Assembly: GCF_009834125.1 (NCBI RefSeq)
Contig: NZ_CP047146.1
Location: 5,077,501 to 5,141,500 of the forward strand
From: Streptomyces sp. GS7
GTDB taxonomy: Bacteria; Actinomycetota; Actinomycetes; Streptomycetales; Streptomycetaceae
Length of the DNA stretch: 64,000 bases
Direction: 5' to 3'
Shown here: one piece after another, positions 43,651 to 53,400 of the stretch
How positions within the stretch are numbered: position 1 is the stretch's first letter
Layout of the letters: each line of letters starts with the position of its first letter
Notes under the pieces: generated by a model
The model's database searches: none
The model's input: the letters and a program-made list of their open reading frames with translations, nothing else
Told to the model about the DNA's origin: nothing
Program-made: the position numbers and the translations under genes

Positions 43651-46600
43651 ATGGTGCCCGTCCACACAGATGACTACGCGATCCAGCCGCCCACCGGCGC
43701 GGCGGATGTACCGGGCGGCGGCACGCTGCCCGAGGTGTTCCGGACCGCCGTGGGATCCGTCCCCGACGCGGTGGCCGTCGTCGACGGGGACCGCTCGTGG
43801 ACGTGGGCGCAGTGGCGGGCGGACGTCGACGCGCTGGCCCGCGGGCTGCAGGAGTCGGGCGTCGCGCCCGGCGACGTGGTGGCGGTGCGGCTGCCGAACT
43901 GCTGGGAGCTGCAGACCCTGCACCTGGCCGTCGCAGCCGTCGGAGCGGTGCTGCTGCCCGTCCATGAGGGCACCACGACCCCGGAGGTCCGCGCGCTGCT
44001 GACCCGGGCGGAACCCGTCCTCCTCGTCCTGTCGGCCTCCGGGAGCCAGGACCTGGCGACGGCCCGTTCGCTTCTGGAGGGCGTACCGTCGCTGCGCGGC
44101 GTGCTGCTGACCGGGGCGGCCGAGGCACGGGCCGAGGAACCGGGGGTCGGATCGCTGACCGGTCTGCTGGCGGCCTGGGCGGGGAGCGGACCCCGGCCGG
44201 TGAACGTCACCCCCGACCTGCCGCTCGTCCTGATCCCCTCGTCCGGGACGACCTCGGCGCGGCCCAAGCTGTGCGTGCACAGCCACCACGGTCTGCTGTC
44301 GAACACCGCGGCCGTCACCGCCGAGGCCGCCGACGCCTTCACCGGCACGGTCCTCACGGCCTGCCCGATGACCCATCTGTTCGGCCTCCAGGCCATGCAC
44401 GCGGCGCTGTTCGCCGCCTGTCGGCAGGTCCTGCTGACCCACTGGGACGTGGAACGCTTCCTGGCACTGGCACGGGCGCACGACCCCCGTGTCGTCTTCG
44501 CCGTCCCCACCCAACTCCTGGACGTCGTCGCGTGGTTGGACAGGACCGGCGAGCGGGCGGGGTTCGCGCCGGGCCAGGTGCGTACCGCGGGGGCCGCCGT
44601 CGCGCCCCCGCTCGCCGCACGGGTGCGCGCCGCCCTCGACAGCGAACTGGTCGTGGTGTGGGGGATGTCGGAGGTCGGCACCGGAACCCGCACCCGGGCC
44701 CACGATCCCGACGGCAGCGTGGGAGGGCCGGTCCGCGGCGTGGAACTGCGAGTCGTCGACGAGCGCGGCGAGGTGCGGGCGCCGGGCGATACCGGGGAAC
44801 TCCAGTACCGGGGACCGGGGTTGTTCCGCGGCTACTTCCGCGAGCCGGAGCTGACGCGCTCGGCCCTCACCGAGGACGGCTGGCTGCGGACCGGCGACCT
44901 CGCGGCCATCGGCGCGGACGGCCTGGTGGTGCTGCACGGCCGGGCAGCCGAGTTGATCAATACGGGGGGCCGGAAGTTCCCCGCCACCGAGGTCGAGGGG
45001 CTGCTCGCGGGCCTCGCGGGCCTGGGCCCGCTGGCCGTGGTCGGCGCACCGGACGACCGGCTCGGCGAGTACCCGTGCCTGGTCGTGAGCGACCGCACGG
45101 ACCGCACCATCGGCCTGAGCGAAGTGACCGCGTTCCTGCGCCGGCAGGGGCTCGCCGACCACAAGATCCCCCTCGAACTGGTCACCGTGCGCGAACTCCC
45201 CCTCTCCCCCGCCGGGAAGCTGGACCGCACGGCGCTCAAGCGGCGGCTCGCCGACCTTGCGGCGGTGCCCGTTCCGGCCCGGCTCGGCGCGGTCCCGCCG
45301 AACATGGTCGAGGAGGCGCTGGAACTGGTCCGCGACTGCGTCGGCCGGGTGCTGGGGAAGGCCGGCACGGCCGTGCCGTTCTCCCCCGACGCGGACTTCC
45401 GCCAGCTCGGCCTGGACTCCATTCGCACGGTGCGGCTGCGGAATCTTCTGCGGGAGGAGACCGGGCTGCCGCTCCCGGTCACCCTGGCCTTCGACTTCCC
45501 CACCCCGCGGGCCGTCGCGGGCGTACTGGTCGAGCAGGAGGAGCCGGCCCACGAGCCGGCGCGGCAGGTCCCGGCGGACGGCGCCGACCCGGTGGCGATC
45601 GTCGGCATGGCCTGCCGGCTGCCGGGCGGAGCCGACTCCCCCGAGGCCCTGTGGGACCTGCTCGCCGGCGGGACCGACGCGATGTCCCCGTTCCCGGACG
45701 ACCGCGGCTGGGACCTGGCGGGACTCTTCGACGAGGACCCCGACCGCCCGGGCACCTCCTACGCGCGCGAGGGCGGCTTCCTGCACGACGCGGGCGACTT
45801 CGACGCGGGCTTCTTCGGCCTGTCCGACCAGGAGGCGACGGCGACCGATCCGCAGCAGCGGCTGCTTCTGGAGGCGGCCTGGGAGACCTTCGAGCGGGCG
45901 GGCATCGACCCGGTGTCGCTGAGGGGAACCCGTACCGGCGTGTTCACGGGCGCGATGGACCGCGGCTACGGCGCGAGCGCGTCCGCCGCGCCCAGCGCGT
46001 GGGAGAGCATGCTCATCACCGGGACCGCCGGCAGCGCGATCTCGGGGCGCATCGCCTACACCTACGGGCTCGAAGGCCCCGCGCTGACGGTCGACACCGC
46101 CTCCTCGTCCTCCCTCGTCGCCCTGCACCTGGCCTGCCGGTCCCTGCGGTCGGGCGAGACCGACCTGGCGCTGGCCGGCGGCGTCACCGTCATGGCGAAC
46201 CCGGCGCCGTTCGCGCACTTCTCCCGGCTGCGCGCGCTCTCCCCCGACTCCCGCTCCATGGCGTACGCGGACGCCGCGAACGGCTCCGCGTGGTCGGAGG
46301 GCGCGGGACTGCTGCTGCTGGAGCGGCTGAGCGACGCCCGGCGCAACGGCCACCGAGTCCTGGCCCTGGTACGCGGTTCCGCCATGAATCAGGACGGCGC
46401 CTCCAACGGGCTCACCGCGCCGAGCGGGCCCGCACAGCAGCGCGTCATCCGCCAGGCCCTGGCCGACGCCGGGCTGGCGCCGCAGGACGTGGACGCCGTG
46501 GAAGGGCACGGCACCGGCACTCCGCTGGGCGACCCCATCGAGGTCCAGGCCCTGCTGGCCGCGTACGGCCAAGGACGATCCGGAGAACGGCCGTTGTGGC

Positions 46601-48882
46601 TGGGGTCGGTGAAGTCGAACATCGGGCACACGCAGGCCGCCGCCGGGGTCGTCGGGGTCATCAAGACGGTGCTTGCGCTGCACCGCGGCGTCCTGCCCAG
46701 GACGCTGCACGTGGACACCCCCTCGACCAAGGTGGACTGGTCCGCCGGTGCGGTACGGCTGCTGACCGAGGCACGGCCCTGGCCGCGGGAGGACGGACGC
46801 ACGCGCCGGGCGGGGGTGTCCTCGTTCGGGCTCACCGGCACCAATGCGCACGTGATCCTGGAGGAGGCGCCGGGCGAGGAGGCGGAGGCGGTGCCGGAGG
46901 AGGCACGGTCCGCGTCCTCCCCGGCCGGGGCCCCGGAGCCGGCCGGTGGGAGCGCCACGCCGTGGGTGCTGTCCGCCCGCAGCCGGACCGCGCTGCGCGC
47001 GCAGGCGCGGCGCCTCGCCGAGCATGTGGCCGCCGACCCCGGTCTGCGCGCCCAGGACGTCGCCCACGCCCTGGCCACCACCCGTTCCCTGCACCAGCAC
47101 CGGGCCGTCGTCAGCGGCTCCGACCGGACCCAACTACTGTCCACGACTGCTCAGTTCGGGCGCGGCGAGCGGGCCGCGGGCGTCGCACTGCACGGTTCCG
47201 CACCGGGCGGGCTGGCCTTCGTCTTCTCCGGGCAGGGCAGCCAGCGCAACGGCATGGGGCGCGAGGCGGCCGAGGCGTTCCCCGTCTTCGGGCAGGCGCT
47301 GCGCGAGGTGTGCGCCGCGCTGGATCCGCTGTTGGCGCGGCCGCTGACCTCGGTGATGTGGGCGGCTCCCGGCTCCGAGGAGGCGGCCCTCCTCGACGAC
47401 ACCACCTACACGCAGCCCGCGCTGTTCGCCGTCCAGGTCGCCCTCTACCGGCTGTTCGGGTCCTGGGGCGTGGTCCCCGACCACCTGGTGGGGCACTCGG
47501 TCGGCGAGATCTCCGCCGCCCATGTGTCGGGCGTGCTGGGCCTCCAGGACGCGTGCACCCTGGTGGCGGCCCGGAGCCGGCTGATGGGCGCGCTGCCGCC
47601 CGGCGGCGCGATGCTGGCGGTGCGCACCACGGAGGCCGACGTCGCCCCGTGGCTGGCGGAGTTGACGGACTCCGTCGCCATCGCGGCGGTCAACAGCCCG
47701 CACTCCCTCGTGCTCTCGGGTGCCGAAGCCCCGCTCACCGCGCTCGCGGAACGACTCGCCGCCGCCGGCCACAAGACCCGCAGGCTCATGGTGAGCACCG
47801 CGCCCCACTCACCGCTGATGGCGCCCATGCTGGAGGAGTTCGGCGAGGTCGTCCGCACGCTGTCCTTCGCCGCACCCTCCGTTCCTCTCGTCTCCACCGT
47901 CACCGGCCGGCCGCTGACCGGCGAGGAGGCGTGCGACCCGCACCACTGGGTGCGGCACGTGCGGCAGTCCGTGCGCTTCAAGGACGCAATCGACCGGCTC
48001 CGGGACGAGCGCGTAGCCGGGTTCGTGGAGCTGGGGGCCGAGCCGGCGCTCACACCGATGATCGACGAGTGCCTGGAGTCGGCCGACCCGCAGCCCGGGG
48101 CCGCCGTGGTACCGAGCCTGCGCACCGGAGTGTCGGAGCAGCACGCCCTGCTCACCGCCGTCGCCCGGATGCACGCCCACGGCGTTCCCGTCGACTGGGG
48201 CGCGGTGCTCCCCGGGGCCCGGCCGGTCGCCCTGCCGACGTACCCGTTCCAGCGGCGGCGGTTCTGGCTGGCGCCGGTTCCCGTGGGCCCCGCGGGTCGG
48301 ACCGCCGTCGCGGGCGCCCCGGGCATCGCGGGCGCCGCGGATGCCGCCGACGGTACGGCGGCCGGTGCGGAGCCGCCGGCACTTCGGGCCCGCCTGTCCG
48401 GTCTCGACGACACCGCGCAGGACGCGCTCGTACTTGCCCTGGTCCTCGCCGAGACCTCGGCCGCACTCGGCGGCCAGGAGCCGCCCGACGAGGACGGCAG
48501 CCGCACGTTCAAGGGGCTGGGCATCAACTCGTTGAACGCGGTGGAACTGCGCAACCGCCTGATCGAAGCCACGGATCTGCGGCTGCCCGCCACGCTCGTC
48601 TACGACTACCCCACGCCGAACGCCGTCGCCCGTCTCGTCCGCGAACGCCTCGCACCACCGGCCACCCCCGCGCGCGATGTGGCCGCCGCCGTGGCCGCGT
48701 TGGAGTCCCTGCTCGCGGCCGGTGCGGAGTTCTCGGCGGAGACGGTGACGCGATTGCGGGCGGTGACGGCGGGCAGCCGCGGCGGTACGGGCGCCGACAC
48801 GGGTGGCACTCCCCACACGGCGCTGGACCTGGCATCGGTCAGCGACGAGGAACTGTTCCGGCTGATGGACTCGGAGAGTTGA
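43651..48882 (+). CDS. pimS0: Polyene PKS loading protein CoL-ACP-KS(Ser)-AT-ACP, PimS0-like
   Basis: 1743 residues. Order: CoA ligase/adenylation domain at about 20-540 (IPSSGTTSARPK near 197, GWLRTGDLAAIG, SPAGKLDRTALK); ACP with the phosphopantetheine Ser S590 (GLDSI); KS from about 647 to 1090; AT from about 1185 to 1500 (GHSVGE, active Ser S1283); and a second ACP near S1627. The KS has Ser in place of the active Cys (VDTASSSS, S818), the change seen in loading KS domains of polyene synthases, which decarboxylate rather than condense. The AT substrate motif is TAPH (1383-1386), not HAFH or YASH. The second ACP reads GINSL, with Asn where Asp is usual. A CoL-containing loading protein encoded separately is the natamycin-type arrangement. 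It presents the starter unit to the first extension module. Confidence 0.88.
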   Translation: MVPVHTDDYAIQPPTGAADVPGGGTLPEVFRTAVGSVPDAVAVVDGDRSWTWAQWRADVDALARGLQESGVAPGDVVAVRLPNCWELQTLHLAVAAVGAVLLPVHEGTTTPEVRALLTRAEPVLLVLSASGSQDLATARSLLEGVPSLRGVLLTGAAEARAEEPGVGSLTGLLAAWAGSGPRPVNVTPDLPLVLIPSSGTTSARPKLCVHSHHGLLSNTAAVTAEAADAFTGTVLTACPMTHLFGLQAMHAALFAACRQVLLTHWDVERFLALARAHDPRVVFAVPTQLLDVVAWLDRTGERAGFAPGQVRTAGAAVAPPLAARVRAALDSELVVVWGMSEVGTGTRTRAHDPDGSVGGPVRGVELRVVDERGEVRAPGDTGELQYRGPGLFRGYFREPELTRSALTEDGWLRTGDLAAIGADGLVVLHGRAAELINTGGRKFPATEVEGLLAGLAGLGPLAVVGAPDDRLGEYPCLVVSDRTDRTIGLSEVTAFLRRQGLADHKIPLELVTVRELPLSPAGKLDRTALKRRLADLAAVPVPARLGAVPPNMVEEALELVRDCVGRVLGKAGTAVPFSPDADFRQLGLDSIRTVRLRNLLREETGLPLPVTLAFDFPTPRAVAGVLVEQEEPAHEPARQVPADGADPVAIVGMACRLPGGADSPEALWDLLAGGTDAMSPFPDDRGWDLAGLFDEDPDRPGTSYAREGGFLHDAGDFDAGFFGLSDQEATATDPQQRLLLEAAWETFERAGIDPVSLRGTRTGVFTGAMDRGYGASASAAPSAWESMLITGTAGSAISGRIAYTYGLEGPALTVDTASSSSLVALHLACRSLRSGETDLALAGGVTVMANPAPFAHFSRLRALSPDSRSMAYADAANGSAWSEGAGLLLLERLSDARRNGHRVLALVRGSAMNQDGASNGLTAPSGPAQQRVIRQALADAGLAPQDVDAVEGHGTGTPLGDPIEVQALLAAYGQGRSGERPLWLGSVKSNIGHTQAAAGVVGVIKTVLALHRGVLPRTLHVDTPSTKVDWSAGAVRLLTEARPWPREDGRTRRAGVSSFGLTGTNAHVILEEAPGEEAEAVPEEARSASSPAGAPEPAGGSATPWVLSARSRTALRAQARRLAEHVAADPGLRAQDVAHALATTRSLHQHRAVVSGSDRTQLLSTTAQFGRGERAAGVALHGSAPGGLAFVFSGQGSQRNGMGREAAEAFPVFGQALREVCAALDPLLARPLTSVMWAAPGSEEAALLDDTTYTQPALFAVQVALYRLFGSWGVVPDHLVGHSVGEISAAHVSGVLGLQDACTLVAARSRLMGALPPGGAMLAVRTTEADVAPWLAELTDSVAIAAVNSPHSLVLSGAEAPLTALAERLAAAGHKTRRLMVSTAPHSPLMAPMLEEFGEVVRTLSFAAPSVPLVSTVTGRPLTGEEACDPHHWVRHVRQSVRFKDAIDRLRDERVAGFVELGAEPALTPMIDECLESADPQPGAAVVPSLRTGVSEQHALLTAVARMHAHGVPVDWGAVLPGARPVALPTYPFQRRRFWLAPVPVGPAGRTAVAGAPGIAGAADAADGTAAGAEPPALRARLSGLDDTAQDALVLALVLAETSAALGGQEPPDEDGSRTFKGLGINSLNAVELRNRLIEATDLRLPATLVYDYPTPNAVARLVRERLAPPATPARDVAAAVAALESLLAAGAEFSAETVTRLRAVTAGSRGGTGADTGGTPHTALDLASVSDEELFRLMDSES

Positions 48883-48980
48883 CGAGTGGTGGGTGCAGGG
48901 CCTCCGGGGGCACCCGCCTCCACCACCCACCTCGCCAACACTAGATAATTCCATGCCGTTTCGGCCCGTATGGTCCCGGC

Positions 48981-50102
48981 ATGAACTCCCATTCCCCGGC
49001 GGCGGCGCTGACCGCCCGCCGCATCGCCGTATCGTTCGTGGCGGCCATATCGGCAGTGGGGGTCACGCCGCCCCTGGCCTCGGCCGATCCCCTCGGCACG
49101 CCCACCGGAGCGAGCCGGCACGCGCCGCAGGCACCGTTCCCCACGCACGGGATCCCGTTCACCGACGCCACGGTGACCCAGCAGGAGGACGGCTCGTTCC
49201 TGGTGTCCTGGAAGGCGCCCGGCGTCGGTTCGGTGACCGTCTATGCCGACGACCGGGCCGTGGCGCACGGCCGCGCCGAGGACGACGTCACCGTCCGCGG
49301 ACTGCCCACCACCGACCGCCGGTGGTTCCGTCTCGTCCCCGACCAGGGCGCCCCGCTCACCCTCACCGACCGCTCGCTCCGCCTGGAGGGTGCCGCCAAC
49401 TTCCGCGACGCGGGCGGGTATCGCACCATCGACGGCCGGTGGGTGCGGATGGGCGTGCTGTACCGCGCCGACGACCTGCACGCCCTCACCGACGCCGACC
49501 TCGCCAAGCTCCAGCGGCTGGGCATCCGGACGGACTTCGACCTGCGCACACCCGGCGAGCGCGCCACGACCCCGGACCGCGTACCCGCGGGCGCGCGCTA
49601 TGTCGCGGCCGATCCCTTCGGCGGGCACGGCACGGGTCGGCTCCCCGCCGCGGCCCGGACGGTCGAGCGGATGATGATCCGTTCTCACCGGGGGCTCGTC
49701 GCCGATCCCCCGGCGCTCGACGCCTACCGTTCGCTGTTCCGCCACGCGAACGACCCCGGCTCCCACGCGCTGGCCTACCACTGCGACCGCGGCAAGGACC
49801 GTACGGGCTGGGCCACCGCCGCCCTGCTCACGGCCCTCGGCGTGGACCGTGACACGGTCATGCGGGACTACCTGGCCACCAACGACTACCTCGCCGCGAG
49901 CAATGCCGCCGCCCTCGCCGAGCAGCCCCCCGCGGTGGCCGCCCGCCTCAAGCCGCTCCTGGACTGCAGGGCCGCCTACCTCAACGCGTGCTTCGACCAG
50001 GTCATGACCCGCTTCGGCACCTTCGACGGGTATCTGCGGGACGGGCTGGGCCTGAACGAGCAGGACCTGGAGCGGCTGCGCGAGGCACTGCTCACCGACT
50101 GA
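48981..50102 (+). CDS. Secreted tyrosine-protein phosphatase (DSP-like)
   Basis: 373 residues. The signal peptide has a hydrophobic core (RIAVSFVAAISAVGVTPPLA) with likely cleavage at ASA. A beta-rich N-terminal domain (about 45-130) precedes the phosphatase domain. The catalytic P-loop is HCDRGKDRTG (Cys-x5-Arg), NFRDAGGY starts the fold, and YRADDLHAL is conserved in the Y_phosphatase3 family. It may dephosphorylate phosphotyrosine, phosphoinositides or a secreted metabolite. It lies between two polyene synthase genes but has no recognised role in polyene production. Confidence 0.83.
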   Translation: MNSHSPAAALTARRIAVSFVAAISAVGVTPPLASADPLGTPTGASRHAPQAPFPTHGIPFTDATVTQQEDGSFLVSWKAPGVGSVTVYADDRAVAHGRAEDDVTVRGLPTTDRRWFRLVPDQGAPLTLTDRSLRLEGAANFRDAGGYRTIDGRWVRMGVLYRADDLHALTDADLAKLQRLGIRTDFDLRTPGERATTPDRVPAGARYVAADPFGGHGTGRLPAAARTVERMMIRSHRGLVADPPALDAYRSLFRHANDPGSHALAYHCDRGKDRTGWATAALLTALGVDRDTVMRDYLATNDYLAASNAAALAEQPPAVAARLKPLLDCRAAYLNACFDQVMTRFGTFDGYLRDGLGLNEQDLERLREALLTD

Positions 50103-50440
50103 TCGGCGCCGTGGGGCAACAGCGGCCCCTGGGCGCGAAACCGGCCTGACCTGGCGACGCCCGCTCGCGGAACGGTGCGGTGCGGAACCCGTTGCGATCG
50201 AGCCCGCGACGAGGCATGGCGCCATCGCACAACTCCCCTGACATTCCGCGCCGTTACCCGACAGCGCCTCCGACGGATCCACCTGCGGACCAGAGCCGAT
50301 TCCCGTCCCCATCACGCGACATCACGCGACGGACTGCGCCCCGGGCCGGTACGAGAGCTGCCCGTGCCCGGCATCCATCGCCACACAGCACTGTGCGCCG
50401 CCGGGCTTTCCGGTGGCGCACAGTTGTCGGTGCGTGCAAA
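50103..50440. other. Intergenic region between convergent genes
   Basis: 338 bases between the ends of the phosphatase and the multimodular PKS. Open frames here are not supported. GGGGC and GCCCC near 50112-50129 could form a weak stem for the plus-strand transcript. The strong hairpin for the minus-strand transcript follows at 50441. Confidence 0.4.
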
Positions 50441-50478
50441 CCGGCCGGTACTGTCCGGGAGATATCAGTACCGGCCGG
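50441..50478 (-). terminator. Terminator hairpin of the multimodular PKS
   Basis: CCGGCCGGTACTG and CAGTACCGGCCGG form a perfect 13-bp stem around a 12-base loop, 10 bases beyond the PKS stop codon at 50488. There is no T-run, which is common in Streptomyces. Confidence 0.8.
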
Positions 50479-50487
50479 CCCGTCGGC

Positions 50488-53400
50488 TCAGGACAGGCCG
50501 AGTTCGTTGTCGAGGAGGTCGAAGACCTCATCGTCGGAGGCGGACTCGAAGTCGAAGTCGCCGTCAGGCGAGGACTCGTCGTGCCCGACTGCCCCGCCGT
50601 TGTCCCGCAGGGCGTTCCACTTCGCGGTGAGGACCTCCAGGCGGCCGGCTATCTGCTTGTGGACCTCCGCCGTGACGTCGAGTCCGCCGAAGGTCTTCTC
50701 CAGCCTCTTGAGTTCGCCGAGGAGCGCCTCCGGGCCGGAAGAGGGATCGGGGGCGATCCGGGCATGGACGTGATCGACGAGTTCCGCCGGGGTCGGGTGG
50801 TCGAAGAGCAGGGTCGCCGGCAGGCGGATTCCGGTGAGGGCGCTCAGGCGGTTGCGGAGTTCGACCGCGGTCAGGGAGTCGAAACCCAGGTCCAGGAACG
50901 CACGGTCCTGGTCGATTTCCGTGCCTCCGGTGTGCCCGAGAACCGCCGCGACCTGGGCTCGTACGGCGTCCAGTACGACCTCGCGCCCCTCTGCCGCCGA
51001 TAGGCCGGCCAGGCGCTGGGCGAAAGCGGCCGCGGCGTCGCCGTCCGCCGCGGCCGTGCGGCGACCAGGGGTCCGGATCAGGCCGCGCAGCAGTGGCTGG
51101 GGCTCGCCTTGGGCGCGTAGCGCCGCCAGATCCAGGCGCACGGGGAGCGCCATGGGTTCGGTGGTGGCGAGCGCGGCGTCGAAGAGTGCCACGCCCTGCT
51201 CGGCAGACAGCGGTGGCATCCCCTGACGGGCGATGCGCTGCAGGTCGGCATCGGTGAGCGTACCGGTCATACCGCTGTCCTGGGACCACGGGCCCCACGC
51301 CAACGACGTCGCCGCCAACCCCACCCCACGACGGTGACGCGCCAGCCCGTCCAAGAAGGCGTTGCCCGCAGCATAGTTGGCCTGACCGGGACTACCGATC
51401 GTGCCCGCCACCGACGAGAACACCACAAACGCGTCCAAGTCCTGATCCCTGGTCGCCTCGTGGAGATTCCAGGCCCCATCCACCTTCGGACGCAACACCG
51501 CAGCCAACCGCCCCGGCGTCAACGACTCCACCACACCGTCATCCAACGCACCCGCCGTATGCACCACAGCCGACACAGCATGACGACCGATCAAGTCCGC
51601 CACAGCCACCGCATCCGTGACATCACACGCCTCCACCACAACCTCGGCACCACAGTCCCGAAGCTCGGCGACCAGCTCCCCAACCCCCTCCGCGGCCGGA
51701 CCACGACGGCTCACCAACAGCAGACTCCGCACCCCATGCTCAGCCACCACATGCCGAGCCACCACACGCCCCAGACCACCCGTACCACCCGTGATCAAAA
51801 CCGTGCCCGACACATCCCAAACATGAGCCCCCCGCACCTCGGCACGGGCCAGCCGCGGCGCCAGCACCTCACCACCACGCACCAGCAGCTCGGGCTCGTC
51901 GGTCGCAAGCCCCTGCGCCAACACGGCAACATCGGCGTCACCGTCCAAGTCCACCAGTCCGAAACGACCCGGATGCTCCGACTGAGCCGACCGCACCAGA
52001 CCCCACACCGCAGCACCCGCAAGATCCACACCGGACACCGCACCACGCGTCACGAACACCAGACGCGACGCAGCAAACCGGTCATCGACCAGCCACGACT
52101 GAATCACCTCCAACGCCCAAGCCGTAGCCGCGTGAACGGACTCCACCGTGCCGATGGAGTCGGCAGTGCCGGCAGGCACCGCGACCAGGAAGGTTCCGGG
52201 CATCGGTGCCTCGGTCAGGGAAGCTGCTTCCGGGTACGTCCGCAACGGCTCGCCCTCCGGGCCGGTGCCGAGCTCGACGCGGTCGTCCGTGAGCGGTACG
52301 GGGACCCAGTCGACCGTGAAGAGGGTGTCCCGTTCAGCGGCCTGCAACTGCCCGGCCGAGAGCGGACGCACCACCAGCGACTCCACCGACGCCACCGGCA
52401 CACCGGCCGAATCCGCGATCGCGACCGACAACACACCACCCGCGGTGCGGACCCGGACACGCACCCGCGAAGCACCAGACGCATGCAGACAAACCCCACC
52501 CCACGAGAAGGGAACAGCCCCAGCCTCCGCACCCCCCAGCGCCGCCACATGCAACGCAGCATCGAAGAGCGCAGGGTGCAGCCCATAACCAGCACCATCC
52601 ACCCCCTCAGGCAACCCCACCTCCGCATACACCTCCTCACCAAGCCGCCAGGCCGCCAACAAACCCTGGAAAGCCGGCCCATACATCAACCCAGCATCAG
52701 CGAGACGGTCATAGCAATCCGCCACCTCCACCCGCTCCGCACCCCGCGGAGGCCACACCGCAGCATCAAAAGAAACCACCTCCGCCCCCAAAGCCACCGC
52801 ACCACTGGCATGCAACGTCCACGGACCCTCACCCACACGCGCATGCACCGACACCGACCGGCGACCACCCCCCTCCAACTCCCCCACCCACACCTGCACC
52901 TGCACACCACCACCCGACACCGGCAACACCAACGGCGCCGCAAGCGTCAACTCCTCCACCACACCACACCCGACCTCACCGGCCGCCCACAACACCAACT
53001 CCACCAACGCCGTCCCCGGCACCAACACCGACCCCAACACCACATGATCCGCCAACCACGGATGCGACGACAACGACAACCGCCCCGTGAACAACAACCC
53101 ACCAGAACCAGCCAGCTCCACCACCGCACCCAACAACGGATGCCCAACCGAACCCAAACCCACCGACCGCACATCACCCACACGCACAACCCCACCCGAC
53201 GGCCAGAACCGCTCACGCTGGAACGCATACGTCGGCAAATCCACCCACCGCGCACCCACACCGGCGATGACGGTGGACCAGTCGACCGGCACGCCGTGGG
53301 CATGCAGTCGTGCCACGGCCGTGAGCAGGGCCGATGCCTCGGGACGGTCCTTGCGCAGTACGGGTGCCAGTACCGACTCGTCCGCGGCGGACTCCGCGGC

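Noticed and set aside
43246..47133. A 1295-codon minus-strand open frame
   Set aside because: Antisense to the loading PKS and ferredoxin, without recognisable domains.
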